Of a stretch of DNA of 64,000 nt, positions 11,401-26,400 are shown piece by piece. The stretch comes from Strix aluco (lineage: Eukaryota; Chordata; Aves; Strigiformes; Strigidae), in the NCBI RefSeq assembly GCF_031877795.1, contig NC_133971.1:47316892-47380891 (forward strand). Direction: 5' to 3'. Position numbers and translations under genes: made by a program. Under the pieces are notes generated by a model. The model was given only the letters and a program-made list of their open reading frames with translations. It ran no database searches and had not been told where the DNA came from. Positions within the stretch are counted from its first letter, which is position 1. Each line of letters starts with the position of its first letter.

Positions 11401-14400
11401 TCCTGGCATTAAAAAACAAGTGAACAAAAAATATCATTAAACATTTAGAAAAGAGTAACTTGAAAGTAATTTAGGCTCCCGAACTGCAGAATGACTAATT
11501 TATAATTTTCCCAGAAGTATCCTAAAATGCATAATTTTGGTGTGAACAGCAGTCATTTCCAGGCCTAATGAAAGGATTTTACATCTCAGTTTAACAGAAA
11601 AAAAAAAAAAATCACAAGAATTTGAGTGATAATAGTTGAATAAAAATGACAGACAATTTTTACAAAGCATTTGCTTATAAAATAAACCACACTTTGTCAA
11701 ATGACGTTTTTTCCGACATGTCTTTATGGACTTTGAGGGACTGGTCTCTATCTGCCTGAATAGTCCTGATGGAACGTGCCTAAATTAAGGAGTTTGAACA
11801 CAGTCAAAGTTATCAGACTTTTAAAAAACACATTTAACTTCAAAGTCTGAGGGAGAGTAAGAAAAATATGTGAAAATAGGAGAGCATTAGATTTAAAGTA
11901 GAGCATTCTGCCTCATGTTCTCTGTACTCTCCATTTAGAGATGAACTGTGGTCTTTTTGCTCTCCTCATGAGAGGAAATTTAATTTCCATTCTCATCTGG
12001 TACTTGACTTTCATTCAACAAAGGCTGAATACTCAGCCAAAGTGTGCTGTACTCCCTGGTGGATTTACGAGTATGAATACTTTCTATACTTGCTTGGAAC
12101 TGAAATCCTGTAGTCAGTTCAATGGTGACATCAGCAGAAATCCATCATAAAATTCTGCTTTTCTATGAATTTAGATGTTCACCTGTTCATCTATTTCCTT
12201 TCTTGTGTATCAATCAACTTCAGTATTTCAGTTATGAATAATGTTAGCAAACACATGCAACTTGAGAAAACAAAGCAACAGAGATGCTAAACATCACCAT
12301 GCATAAGCACATACCAAGCATAGTTACACAGAAGTTCTTCATTCAGCGTGCTAGAGGAAAGACTGGTGTAGCTGAAGTAAGGACCCTAAGAAAGTACAAC
12401 ATCATATCAGTTAAAAACATGCACTGAGCTTACCACATGCATAACATGGAAGTCTCCCAAAACATGCAGTCAAATTGCAACAATAACATTTTAACAGATT
12501 TCTTTTTAAGTTAGTAAATGAGGCTGAATCTGTTACCTCTTTGACATGTGTGCTGTGGTCCTTTGGGTTGGTATGAAAATGTATTCTTTCCACAGTTTTG
12601 ATGTTGGCAACAATGACATGCAAACATGGCCTTTTCACAGAAAACATGCGTTTTACAGTGCAAGCATCAATACTGTTAGAATTACCTCATTCAACTCCTC
12701 AAATTTCTTAGGGAACTATGAAAACTGCTCATGACCTTGTCATCTATCAGAACACCTTTGAAGACAGACTGTCTTTTCTTCTGTCACTATAAAATCTCAA
12801 TCACTCTTTTGAAAAAAATTGCTATTGTGTTATAAAAATAATTCTATGTTAAATGGGCTGTTTGACTAGATGGTGCATGTCTTTAAAGGCTCAAAGCAGT
12901 AGTTCATACTGTGATTCTGAGTAAACTTTAATAAATGCAGTTCCACTTCAATTTAGCCTATTAGGTCTCCTTTGAATTTTTCATTTAATTTCACATTCTG
13001 CTACAGCACTGCTGTTCTAGCAGTACCCACTAATATGGATTGCTCACTATTTCCCAGCTCTCTCTTTCCACAGTTTCTTTTCCATACACATTTTTCCTCC
13101 TTTATGCCCAAGATTTCCCTGAGTTTCTCTCCCATTACCTTGTCATAATTTTACAGCATATAATTCACTATTCCTCCTCTTGGCCTGCTTTATGTTCTTT
13201 TTTTCATCTTGAAATTATTCTTTCATCTCATGTCTTTCCATCCACTCCTTCCTTCCCACCCTGTCTTTCACAGGGGATTAAATCATCTACCATTCCCTTT
13301 CACTCAACTCTTTATTGTATCTCTAGATGCTCTCTATTCTCTGCTTTGCTCCACAAACACACTGCGCTCACAGTATTTCCTACCTCTATCTCTTTTATTC
13401 AATACCTCTTCCTTTCTCTTGGAAGATACATTTGTTCAAAGTATTTTCTCCTTTCTTTTGAACATAAGAGTCAGCCTCCTACCTGGAGACACCCCTCTTT
13501 CTGTTGGGATCCCAGAAAGGGCACTCTGCTGACCACAAAGAGGGGATGATATGGATCCAATACATATACTCTGCCATAAGAAGACTGTACTATGAGGAGA
13601 GGGTAGGCAAAGAAGGCTGGGTACTGACAGCTTCAACACCTAGGGGATGGCTGTAGCTCCCACAGAAGCAGGAAGGACCATTTCTGCTATTTTTCCTCTT
13701 TATATTCTATCTCTTTTTCTTATCCTGTTGGCCTCATCAGTCAGCTATAGGACACGACAGGGCTAGTCCTTCAGTTATTTACTCCTCAGAAATCCCATGG
13801 ATACAAGCATGACATTCTCATTGTATGACCTGCCACTCACAGCAACGTCAAACATCATTTCCATGTGAATCACGTCTCTGTGTTCAACACAGAACATGTG
13901 AATCACGTGCACTAAGAGTATGGACTCTGTACACAAGCAATACCTGCCACTCCTTGGAAAAGCCTTCCAAAATTAAAACGGTGGATGCCTTTCTACAGGA
14001 CAAATACAGTAAAGTAGTTGTGTGCATCCATTTGCTATAGAAAGGCAGGAAGAAGAAGTTGTCAAACTTATTCATTACTTAAAGAGACAAGAGAAAAAAA
14101 AAGATCCTTCCTCCTTTTAGTGCACTCACTGGCTTGTTTCTTCCTTTTGTGAGAGCTGCTGGATTTCCCTTGCTGTCTGCTGTCTTCCTTCCTAATGAGG
14201 TAAAAGGCAGCGTGGATGAGGTTTTGATCAGGTTTGCTGTTTGACAGTTGTTGTTGTTATTTTGGTTGCCACTCAGCGTCTCCATTATGGACCGAAAGGT
14301 TCCAAAAGGCCTTTTCAGCTGGTCCCCTGCTGGCTCCCCAGAACTGGATGGAACCCGCATGAGTCCTTTGCCCCGGTCTTTATCCTTTTCCTCATTTAAT

Positions 14401-17400
14401 TCTGACTCTGCTAGCTCCATCTGCACCACAGGCTCCTCAAAAGTTACTCGGAGTTTCAAATTTTGGGAGGTTCTGCGCTTTGAAGATGGAGACTTGAGAG
14501 CACTCTTAGGGCTGGTGGCAACCTTTTGAGCAGTGGCACTATCTGTGCTGGATGGAGAGTTGTCTCCACAAAACTGGGTCTGAGGTACAGTACCAGACTG
14601 ATACAGGGCTTCATTATCTGGATCGCTGCTCTCTGAAGTTGGGGAAGGACTGTGGCCATCCACAGACTTAGAGACCCTGATACCAAAAGGGAAGCGGCGT
14701 CCTGCTGCAGAAGTGTGTTTCTTAATCATTAGGTGCAAACTCTCTGGGCTCTCAACACTCTCCACTATGGGCTGAGGCCTTGGTTTGTCAGTTCTTTTCA
14801 CAGGGGTGTTCTTGTGGTCCTCAGAAATAGCTGAGTCTGTGTCAGACTCGCTGAGTGACCTCTGCATCAGTTGCCTCAGTCTGGCTAACTTCAGCTCCCT
14901 TTTCTCTGGCAAAATCTTCTTCACGTTCTTGGAGGATGCATGAGCATCCTGAAATTCCAAAGTCAGCTTCTCCTGCATACAGACATTTTCAGAGATTTCC
15001 TTCCCCAGCAACTGGCGCAAGATTTTATCTGAGTCCTCATCTTTTATCTTGGCTCGAGTGCGACTAGAAGTTCCCAAGCTGCCAAGAATCTGAATCCCAT
15101 CTTGGGTGTTCAATTTACTTTTTGGTGGAGACAATTCATCTGCTTCAGATGGTTTCCACTGGGGTTTGCCAGAAGCAGGAGATGATGGCAAGCTTAAAGA
15201 AAAAAAGAGGAGGAAATACCACAGCCAAATTAATGCACATATAAAATGTGAAACTGCCATTTCCAGTGTACGTGTCTGTCTCAGCTTATTGTTACTTATC
15301 CTCTTCATTGCTATTCACATGGAATTCATTACTACGATGCCACAGCAAAGATTACACAGAGAAGGATGTAACCCTGCTTCCACTCCTAATTAGGATTTGA
15401 GTCTCTTCACTTTCTCTTACAAAGAAAACTCCTCAAAATCAAAACTTAGAACGGTTGTTTCAATGCCAAAGATGACTTTCTGAGGAAAACTTTAGAGAAA
15501 CTACTGCTTCCTGTTTGTGGGAGTTGACATGTTCTAGAAGGTAAAAAAACCCCACAAGGCCAAATGCCTACTATCCAAGTCATACCATAACATAAAAGTA
15601 GCTTATTCTAAATACTGTGAATGTACCAGCTCTCTGCATAGCAATGATTTCATAAATCTAAACTTCATCTGGTATTAATAATAGCCATATAAGACCTCAT
15701 AAAACATCAGGGCCATTTGCACTCAAAACCTCTTCAGATATGAAATACTGAAAAGCATGAGAAAGGTAACATGAATTGATTTCAATACTATTAGAATAAT
15801 AAATTAAATTTAAAATGCCAAATGTTACAGAGCAAGGAACCAGCAATCACAAGTAAGTCTGATTTGCAAAGGACATAAATCAGAGAACATTTCTTTCCCT
15901 GTGACACATGCCAGAGCTCATAATACTCCATGTTCTTATTTTAAACCACTTTTCCTCTAAGCAAGGGTGACAAAATTAAAGTTAGTGCAAGGCAGTGAAT
16001 TCACAAATTTAATTTCTTTTTTTGCAAGCAGCTTCTACTCTGATGAGTCCGTAGTTTTCACAGCGTGCAAAATTCACATGCCTATACTAGTCACCTCGAT
16101 TTCAATTAATTTTCTGCTTTTTTTCCTGTGGCAAACTGAAACAAGCACTGAAGAATATGCATGTATCTACAATAGACATTCCCAGTAAAAGGGATAGGTT
16201 CTCTTACATCCACTGCAGGCTCCTTGGATGATGGTAACATCCACAAGTGAGTTCTAGCTGGAAGGAAAAGTAGTAGCCAACTATGAAATAAAATTTTAAA
16301 TAATAGAGTATCATTTTCAGACTTGCTCACTTAACTAAAAAGATGTTGAAACCTACATTCCTACTATTCCTTTTACAGGAATAATGAATCATGAGAGATC
16401 TGCTCTCACCTGATCGTATCTGATACTGAAACAGTCCTGGTGCTCACCAGTACTCAGATGTGAGACCACTTGGAAAGACCAGTCAGCAAAAATCAAAGAA
16501 ACCAAATTAGCTGGAAGACAGAGTTTGGTCCCATTGTTCCTGCTGAGCTGGCAGACAGGGACGACAAAGACCATGATTCAAAAAAGAAGGACAAAACAGC
16601 TCTTTTCAGTGTGGTTTTCTACTTCAGTGGGAATTCAGAGTTTACAGCCATTTCCTAGCTGGTTACTTTACACAAATGGATCTCCAATTTCAGTGTCTTT
16701 GTCATCTACTTCTGTAACTATCTGCACTTGTCTGAAACACTGACACATGAAATTCAGGGACATGGAGCTGTTGTCCAGAAAAGCACTTGAGATTCTGTGA
16801 GAATGGAAGAAAAGCAATTACTGATCCTATGAGTTCAAACTTGATGACCCAAAGCTCTGACCATCAACACCTGCAGAAGCTTTTATGCTGGCTTCATACT
16901 TTAACATACAGGTAGCTCCCTAAGAACCCTTAAACAAACAGAAGAATATGTGTCCTCCAGAGAGGAAACTGAATGAGAAGGTAATGATAAACCGAGTCCT
17001 ATTTGCATGTGAGTTACTTAATTCCTTTCAAAGTCTTCTTTAGAGTGTTATCAGAGAGAAATTGTGTGCTTGTTTGACTTCTATGCATCACACTGGAAGT
17101 CTATGGCAGAAGTCAGAGAGATATGTTAGCAGACTCCAGATCCAGTCCTCTGCCTTTACTTTCCTCCTCTTTAATGTAACTCAGTTTGTGTCTATTTCTG
17201 GGACTTCTGACAGGATATGTAAACAATACATAAAATTTCTGGAGTTTTGACTTTTTATAAAAGCTACTGCAGGCAAAAGATTTAATGAGAGTAAGGAGTC
17301 TTATTAATCTGAAAGGAGGTTTTGTTGGTTACTGGCTTTATGAGTTACTGCTGGCAGTAATGTACAGTGAACCACCAGAAGGTCAAACTTTACAACTTTC

Positions 17401-20400
17401 CTAAGGGTTTCTAGGATCCTCTGCTATTCACCTAATACAAAATATATTCTATTCCACTGTAAATCTGATTTTCACTCTGTTGGGAAATAGGGACTATTCA
17501 CTTCATACTCAAAATTTCCAGTACATATAAAACATTACACACTGTCAAATTCTAGCAAGCTCAGCTTCAAGCCCATGAAGTAAGGAAAGAGATTTACTTT
17601 ACAGAATACATCCACTATTTAGACAGGTCACAGCTTCTCCTGATAACCGGTGTACCACAAAACTGTGCAAATCCAGACTGCAGCACAATTCCAGTCACTT
17701 TACCTTGGGGATGTGGGTAGTGACTTGCCCTCTGACCGCTGGGCTTCTAAAAGCTGCTGGAGTTGGTTCTGTAATGTCACACGTTCCACTGTCTGCCTGC
17801 AAGAAAATGTAAAACTGTTTACCTTGAATTGTAAAACTGTCAGCGTTAGTAAGCTACAGTGTAACTGATACTACCCATTCAACTTTCTATTCAAAAAAGA
17901 AGTCCTCTTCAACTATACTTAACATAGTAAATAAAAAGATAAATTATAAATAATAACATAAACAAAGAGTTTGTACTTGTCTCTGAATCCCTGTGGACAC
18001 TGTGATCACTGTACAAGACCAACTGAGAGATGTTTACTTGTCAGAGACTACTTATTATACTTCATATAAGGACAAGTGTGGGATCATAAGCAGCTGTTCA
18101 TTGGAACTGAGTGACTCACATTAAATAGTCGTCCAGAAACAAAGATATGGCAGAGCAAACTTAGAGCCACTTTGTTCTTTCCTGTTTGTGTACAGGAAGA
18201 ATCACAGTATCATTCAGGTTGGAAAAGACCCTTGGGATCATCGAGGCCAACCACCAGCCCCACTCTACAAAGTTCTCCCCTACACCATATCCCCCAACAT
18301 CTCATCTAAACGACCCTTAAACACATCCAGGGATGGTGACTCCACCACCTCCCTGGGCAGCCTATTCCACTGTCTGACCACTCTTTCTGTGAAAAACTTT
18401 TTCCTAATGTGCAGTCTGAACCTCCCCTGTTGGAGTTTAAAGCCATTCCCTCTGACAGATTAAGAAGTCACTTCCAAAGTTGGTGGATGGCTTTTACTCA
18501 GCTAAACAATAGCTCAGACAACTGCTCTCTCCTTTCCTATCTGCAAATGAACACAAAGAGGAGCTTTTGACCAGTGGTAAGGCCTGGTCCAATCTTCTTC
18601 AGCTGCAGGATGGAGCTAAGCATGTCCTCTGTGTATTCAGGGGAGAAGTAAAAAACACATCTGCTTGCTGCTCTACCTTACCAAAGGTCCTACCTGTGCT
18701 CTGCACCCACCTCATACTCAGTAGTGCTATACCTACTGCAGTTCATCACTTTCTGCTGCAGGGGGGGTTGTAACTAGATGATCTTTAAAGTCCCTTCCAA
18801 CCCAATCCATTCTATGATTCTGTGATTCTATGACATCTATACTAGAAACTCCATTTACCATGGAACTGTAATTACAATCTCTGTTGTCCTGCCACATACT
18901 TATTTCCATAGGAAGGACTGAGTTGAACCAGATAGCCTGCAAATCTTCAAGTAGTTCTACAAAAAAGAAGGAATAGATCAATTTGCCACAAAAAGTTCTT
19001 CTCCCTCTCCCTGCTCCCATCCAATTTAAACCTTCCATTCTAACATCAAAACATCTCCTTAGCTTGCCAACCACCACAGATAACATTCAATCTTGTTTAG
19101 TGACCTGTAAGTTCCATTGCCTCTAAACACTGCATAGAAAGAATTACTGGGAGACTACTAGCAAACAAGAGACTTGCAGCTTTTTGTTACTGCACATACG
19201 CTATCTTTCACCTGGAATACAATTGGTACCTTTGGTTTTATTCCCCGGCCCTGATCAAATGACCATGTGAAAATGACTTTTTATCTGCTTCTCCCAGGCT
19301 CTGCTCCTGCTGCTGTAGAAGTAATATGTTTTTAGTACTTTTATTCTTGTTGGATCTGCAGAACTAATACAGTTCTCCACCAGTGAGCTGGACTCTTTCC
19401 TAGCTCACATACCATAAGCAGAAGAACTAGCTGAGTTCCAAATGCAGTCTTTATAACTGGCAATGTCAAAGCCAGAAAGAATCCAGACGACATTTTAGAC
19501 TAGAGGTTGTACTCACAGGGCTGGTAGAAAACAAACATTTTACTTTTAACATATCAGAGTGGATCTAAACAGTGCTACAGAAATAAAGGTGGGATCTTGA
19601 CATACTGCCTTGCCATCACATTTTACAATACAACTACGCTTTATGTAGATCCTTTCTTCCCTTAATTTTCCATCTTCCTTCCTCTTGCCTACACACTTCC
19701 TTAGACTATTTTAAAATTACTCCTACCATCTGTCAACATTGGCTTATATTGCAACTCCCCAGATACTCTCTTTTAAGAGCTAGGGAAATTTTCATTTGAG
19801 ATTAGACTGTGATGCAATTCATCTGTTTTATTTGCCTTTTATGCTTCCTTCAATTTCCATTTCTAAATATCCAAATAATGTAGCTAATAGCTTCTTATGC
19901 TTTCAGCTTTAATGGAAATCTCTGACACCTCTTCTGCTGAGTTAATGTTCTCATTCCACTTAAACATTTTATTGTGCTAAAAGAATTAAAGTTCCCCCTA
20001 TTTTAACAGTTTAACTAGTTAGCAAATAGCTCACAGAAACCCACACATCTTGCCAGCACTATCCCTAAAGATATGTAACACACACATATATACCTAAGAT
20101 AACATTGAAAACAAGAGATCACAATTTCTTGGAACAGCAATATTGCTAAATATTAAAACCAGACTGATTTAGGACGCAAGATCACTGTAGCTTCAGGGGT
20201 AAGAGGGTCTACTTACTTTATAGTATTTAATGCCCAAATTCTCAGGGTCTTAGTTTGGACAATGTTCCCAGTAAGTAATATGTAAGGACCCTTCTGTGTT
20301 TACTTAAGTCAATCGTGGAACCCAGCTACCTCCTAATGAAACCAGGGAGCTCAGTAACTGAACAGGGAACAGGCTGAGGCACTGGGCTCTACTGAAGTAC

Positions 20401-23400
20401 CTTTCATAGTATGTTGCCTTACTTCTCCATTAAAGTGATAAATCACTTTCTCATCTTCATCTTTTGACTCATGGTTTGCTTTGATCTTTGCCTTGCTAGA
20501 GATTTTGGCTTGATAGTGTATCAAAACGATCAAGTATCTCATTCATTAATTGCTTTGCACATCCAGGTCCATAAATGTAGGACAGTGCAACCCTTTGGGA
20601 ATGCAGGTAGAATGCTCTGTCATCAAGCAGCATTGTAAAAAAAGTCTAGGGAAGCATTAATTTTGAAGCATTAATTTTATGCTGTTAGTTCAGAATTGGT
20701 CTCTTCAGTCCAGAAAAGCTCAAGCAATATAAGCCATTACTGCTAATGTACTGCTAATGTACTGCTAATCATCAGTGCTAGGCAGGAATTTTCTACACTG
20801 GCAACTAAGGTTTTTTTAGGCAGATGAAATCAGTGAGGGAATAACTAAGACTGTAAGACCCATGGAGACCTCAGGAAGTAAAATGCAAACCAATATTTTG
20901 TACAGACTCTGTGAAAAACTTCTGTGACTGTCCTAAACATTTTGTTAAATTCAGAAAATCCTATTGGATTCACTAAACTTCTATAATTTGCAAGAAATGC
21001 AAAGCAAAGCTTTTATTTTAAAGCCAGCAGCAGCAGTTTTTGTCTGCCACTTTCCTTTTTACTTATGGAAAGAATTGCTTGGTTCCTTGCCTCTTTTGGG
21101 GAAAAGTCTCAGTTAATCCTCCTGTGAAGATCTGATGGAACATTTGTAGTTACCACTTATTTGCTTCTTTCAAATGTAAAGTCTTTTCTTCTTGAATGGA
21201 GACTTATACCCAACTCAAAAGGTTTTGCTATACTCCTGTATTTGTCATCAGAGCCGCTTTGGATCAAAGAGCTGAAAGATATGAAGACTGGCAAAATGTG
21301 ATTTTAATGTTTTGGTTTTGTGCGCTCTTTTCAGCAATGGCTCCAAAGAGTGGGATTGGGATAACGTCTCTGTAGAACTAATCTGTGTTGCCTTGATGAC
21401 TAGAAGAGCTCATAGAGAATGAAAGACAGTACTTCCTTCTTTGGTTTAGGACCTCTGGAGATAGGTCTTGCTAGGTGCTGGTCTAAGACAGTTTCTGTGA
21501 TGCTGTTCTTGTTACACAATATCAACCATTCCAGTCTTCCTGTTGTTGGGAACACACAGTGTTATCAGATAGAGGCTCTTCTCCCTGGCTCATATGGCAC
21601 CCAGAATAAAAGAAGATTGCATGATCAATCATGTTTACAGCAGCTGAGGGGAGGCTGGGAAGCACTTAAGGGCTTTCTGTGTCGATATGGACCATTCAAG
21701 TAATCCATCATGATACAATCATAACTCTTCTAAGTCTCTAGAACAATGTCTATTAACACCAACAGAAGTAGGTGGAGAAAACACAGGAAAGCCAGCTCAG
21801 TTGCTGAAGTTGAAGCTTTTCTATGTAACAGTAGTCTGAAGTGACAGACTGTAAACTGGACTTCCATCTGTTGTCATCTGATGCTATCAGGATCTTCAAA
21901 AGTGCTATAGCCAATGAATTCCCTTCCTATGCTAGAGGTAAGGCCCCTTGAGAAGCTGTCCCAGGCAGGTACTTTGTACCATCCTTGGATTTTTATGCAG
22001 GATGAGGCTGCAAAACAGGGCAAGAGTCTTCTTCCATCATCCCCTCTGGCTTCTGAGCAAGAGCCTCTGAACATGGTCCATTGCTTCTATCAGAGCCACT
22101 CATGACCTCAAGGCCTGAAGCCCAAATAGCCATGCAGAAGCTGTTCTTTCAGGCAGAAAATAGAATATTTCACTGCCTCAGTAAACTGCAACAGGGTTGC
22201 ACAAAAGACTCACATCTCTTTGTAGAAGAGGAAGAAAAGGCTGCTGCTGCACTTACTGGAACTAAATCTGAAGCAGGGAAAAAGACTGCTGAAGGCAAGC
22301 AGATTTAACTCCAGCTGAAACAAACAAAGGAATCCATCAGGAGTCAGATAAGAATCATTTAAATGACTCCCTATGCATGAAGTCTGTGAGGTGACAGGGC
22401 GGATACTTGGAAAAATGTTAATGTTTTTGTCAGGAAAGTCAGAACTAGGTTATTTCTATGGGGGTAAACAGCCTGCTGACTCACATAACAAGTCTTTCTT
22501 TTCAATATGAGAGGCAACACTTATATCAAGTACTGGGTGAGCACTGAAGAGAACTGAAACATGGAGAATCTGTGGTTGCCATTTCTACTTCCTGGTGTGT
22601 GCATTTTTTTCTGCTGAGTTATGGGGAAAATAAATTTCATTATATATTGAGATGAGTCAGATGTTAATACAGGCTACTCAAAAAATACCCTATGTTTGGT
22701 TTTTTTTTTTTCCTTTATATCAGCTGATTTGTATATTTTAGTATTTCTCAGCAAATGAACCAACTACAAAACACCTGGTACTTTGAAATGTCCAGTGAAC
22801 AATGTCAGACTGTAAAATTATGAAAACTGTGAAAATTGTAATAATCCTTAGTTCACTGTATTTATGAGAGTACAAATGTAAAAGAAGAGTTAAGATATCA
22901 TGAAGACAAAATGCCTTTATAATATAAAACAGAGGTATAAACATAAAAATAAGTATACTTCAAATGCAGAAAGGTATTTTGTAATAACAGAGAGGACTGT
23001 TACTACACACTCCTTTTGTTGTAAAAACAGTACAAAATAGATACTTGATTATTACCGAAAGGGTGAATTAACAATACAGATATTTTTTACCCTTATTTTC
23101 AAGACACCCACTTTGATTCTAAAAATTGTATCACTGTAATGGGTTCACCCCAGCTGGCAGCCAAGCACCCACACAGCTGGTCTCTCACTGCCCCTATCCC
23201 TCAGTGGGATGGGGGCAGAAAATAGGGAGAACAGAGGCAAAAAAGCTCATTGGTCAAGATAAAGACAGGGATATCATTTACCAATTAGTGTGATGGGCAA
23301 AAGAGACTCAACTTGGGGAATTTAACTTAATTCATTGCCAATTAGCATAAATATTTCATTATTGATTCAGCTATTGGGAAACAAAAAAAGACAGACAATT

Positions 23401-26400
23401 AGAACACCTATCCTCCCCTCTTCCAGGCTTGAACTTCCATACCAGATTCATCTGCACTTCAAGCCACTCTTCTCCCCCATTCTCAGGCTTCACTCCAGAC
23501 ACCTCTCTTCCTCTCTTGTCATTGCTACAGGTTACACCCAGCCTTTTCAGTGAGGCAACAAGCAGCACAGGTCAGGGTTCATGTGCAGCAGTTCCTCTCT
23601 GCTGCTCCTTCCCTCTCATGTTTTCCTGTGCTCTCATGTGGGTCCTTTACAGGCTGTAGTCCATGCAGGGAAGCACTGGCTCTGGTGTGGGCTTATCCAT
23701 GGGCTGCAGTCTTTTCAAAGGGTGTACCTGTTCTAGCATGGGTACTCCATGGGCCACAGTCCCTTTGGGGGTGTGTCTGCTCCACCATGGTGCAACTTCT
23801 GCTTCTTTGACCTTGCTGTTCCCTCTGTCGCTCTTCTGTTCCCTCCTCCTCTCTGGAATTTTTTGCCCTTTCTGAGATGTTTTCATAGACGTGCCACCAA
23901 CTTGGTTGATGGGTTGGTGTGTCCTGCAGTGGGTCTATTGCAGAGCCAGTTGGAACTGGTTTTGTCCAGCAAAGGACACGCCCTCACCTTTTCTCAGAGG
24001 CCACCTCTGCAGCTCCCCTGCTAACAATCTTGTAATCTATACCCAGTGCAATTACCCACATGCTGCTTGCATAAAATGATATGGTCTCCTCTAAACACGG
24101 GATTGTCAGAAGCCATTTTCATGGCTTGTGGCAGCTGCCAAGCTCTTGATCATATATCTAAGTTGAAACAATGTTAGGTCAGTGCTGATGGTTTCTAAGT
24201 TTTATCTTATGAGACTATTGACATGCTATGTCACAATAACTGAACCTACAATAAAAGCAGCAATTGCATAAACTCATGTTTCAAAATAACAGGCTCTTTA
24301 CAGATGTTTATTAAAAACCACACTAAAATATTAAAAACAGCTCCTATGAAGAAAAAACAGAACATATTTCCTGAGCAGTGACTGTGGGTTTTGGTGACCT
24401 TCCAAGTCCAAAAACCCCCCTCCAACTACTATTTCCATTATTCCAACATCAACACCCAGCACTGTAATTGGGAAGAGCCACTCACTGTATATAAAAGCAT
24501 GCTATGCAAAGAGAAATTACAATCAGCAATGATGTGATCCCAAGGTATGCAAAGGGAAATGGGACCAGATCGCTACATACATACCCTTTTCCACTCCCAC
24601 TCCTGTCATCTATATTCACAGCAAACTGCCACAAAGAGAACAGCTGAAAAACTGAACTGCTAAAGGTGAAGGGGCAAATACTTCAGAGCAGGAAATAGTG
24701 GAGAAATAAGGTAGAAATATGACTTGAAAATAACATATATAAGAAGCAGAAAACAGACACTGCTAATAAATTGAAGACAAAGTAAGGTATTGTTTTAAAA
24801 ATAACGCCTCTGATAACAATGCAACACTTACTCCTTCAGCTGCTTAGTTAGCTTGACAACCTGAGAGGCCAATGACATACATGTCTCCACAACTACTAAG
24901 TAGCGGGAACACATAGTGTGCCCATGTCGCTCAGCACTTTGTGACGGTTTCTCTCCCACGTGGTTTTGCATGGTGACATTTGCTCCATATTCAACCAACG
25001 TCTGCAAAAACAGAAAAGGAAACATTGACACTTGTAAGTCTCTGCTGTGACTTCTGGTCAACCACAAGAACAGCTGAATGCAAAGCACTCCTGAATAAAA
25101 TGCTTGAAAATGTTGGTCTAAGCCAACCATTTTTAAAAATCAGTCACTGACAAGTCTGTATGTAGTCTGAACTCAATAACGCTAAAATCTATCACTCAAG
25201 TGCAAGGATAACACAGAAGAGTGAGTGGTGGTTCAGAAGAACTGCAAAAAGACTATATTCTTCCTTCCTCTTCTCTTGAAGTTCTGTTCAATTAATTTTT
25301 TTTCTGTTCATTTGTTTGTACAACATAGCACAATTTGTAGCATTCATAGAGTGAATGGGACCACTAAATGAAAACAGAAGACTTACATTTAGGAACCTAT
25401 TGATTCTCTCCTGAGCCACAGTAATAAAATTTTTCAGATGCACCTCTCTATGCATTACTGAACCTTGTGCTAACTTTGCACATGGTAGACCTAGAAAAGA
25501 AGACACAGGCAAGTGCAATTCAAAGGACATCTATGCTAGATAACATCAGGGTCCGGGGCAGCATGAACACATTACTAGACAGTTTATAGAGGGTGGTGAT
25601 GAGCTGTAATGGCTTATCAGGTCTGGTACCTGCTATTCTTGGGATCTCTGCACTGCAAGGCATTGCAACATGCTCTTAGATTCTCATTTTAGGAATGTCT
25701 TTGCTACAATATTTGCTGACTCCTTTTGTGGTTTAGCTCTCAATTTCCTACCACAGCACAATCCCTAAGTTTAAAACACTCAACACAGTAGTCTCAATGT
25801 CCTGATTCCTTAGCCAAGTAATGTTTATATATGAAAGGTATGGCAGATACTTTCCAACAACTTTAGGTCAGACAGACACAAATTTCTTTTTGCAGAAAGA
25901 AATCTGTACGGTTGGGTTTTTTTGTTTCTGTTTGGGGGTGTGTGTGTGTGTTTTATTTTTTGGTTTTTTGTTTTGGTTTTTTTTTAATGCTGAAAGAAGT
26001 CTCATTGCTTTGCACTTGCTTGGTTACCCCCTATTTTCTTTCAAAGACATACTCAAATATGTGTCAGCTTTTAGTCTTTAAGAAAAATAATGGCTTATAC
26101 TCTGATGTATACCCCTGTGTTACTCACAGTACTAGTGGAGAACCCTAGCTTGTTGCTGGAGAACTGTCCAGGTTGTGAGCCTGACATTTGAGTTACCTCT
26201 GGGACTTGAATCCAGACTGTTATAAGGGCAAAAGAAGTTCCGTCAGTCTGACCTCAAGACATCCAATAACTGAAGCAAGAATTGCAACTAAACCTTCACT
26301 CTTTCTGATCTGTTTGTGATAAACAGTGTCTTACACTATTTACTTTACTGGAGAGCCTAGAATAGGACCTAAATATTCTCAGCAATGTTCAGACACACAT

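Larger units (their letters stand above)
17797..24831 (-). other. SNCAIP: SNCAIP intron 8
   Basis: This 7,035-bp intron holds two CR1 fragments (about 18198-18465 and 18750-18833) and an LTR (23135-24045). The remainder, 18834-23134 and 24046-24831, is AT-rich with nothing recognised. Open frames such as 18733-19086 and 21419-21703 resemble no known protein. Confidence 0.7.

Noticed and set aside
13040-13549. 169-codon plus-strand open frame
   Set aside because: It lies in a T/C-rich intronic stretch, has low-complexity composition and matches no known family.
14079-14129. Read-through tail of exon 10 as the true C-terminus
   Set aside because: A consensus donor interrupts it, the tail is unlike the family, and the 8423 exon gives the expected Lys-x-Ala-stop end. 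Kept only as a possible intron-retention product.
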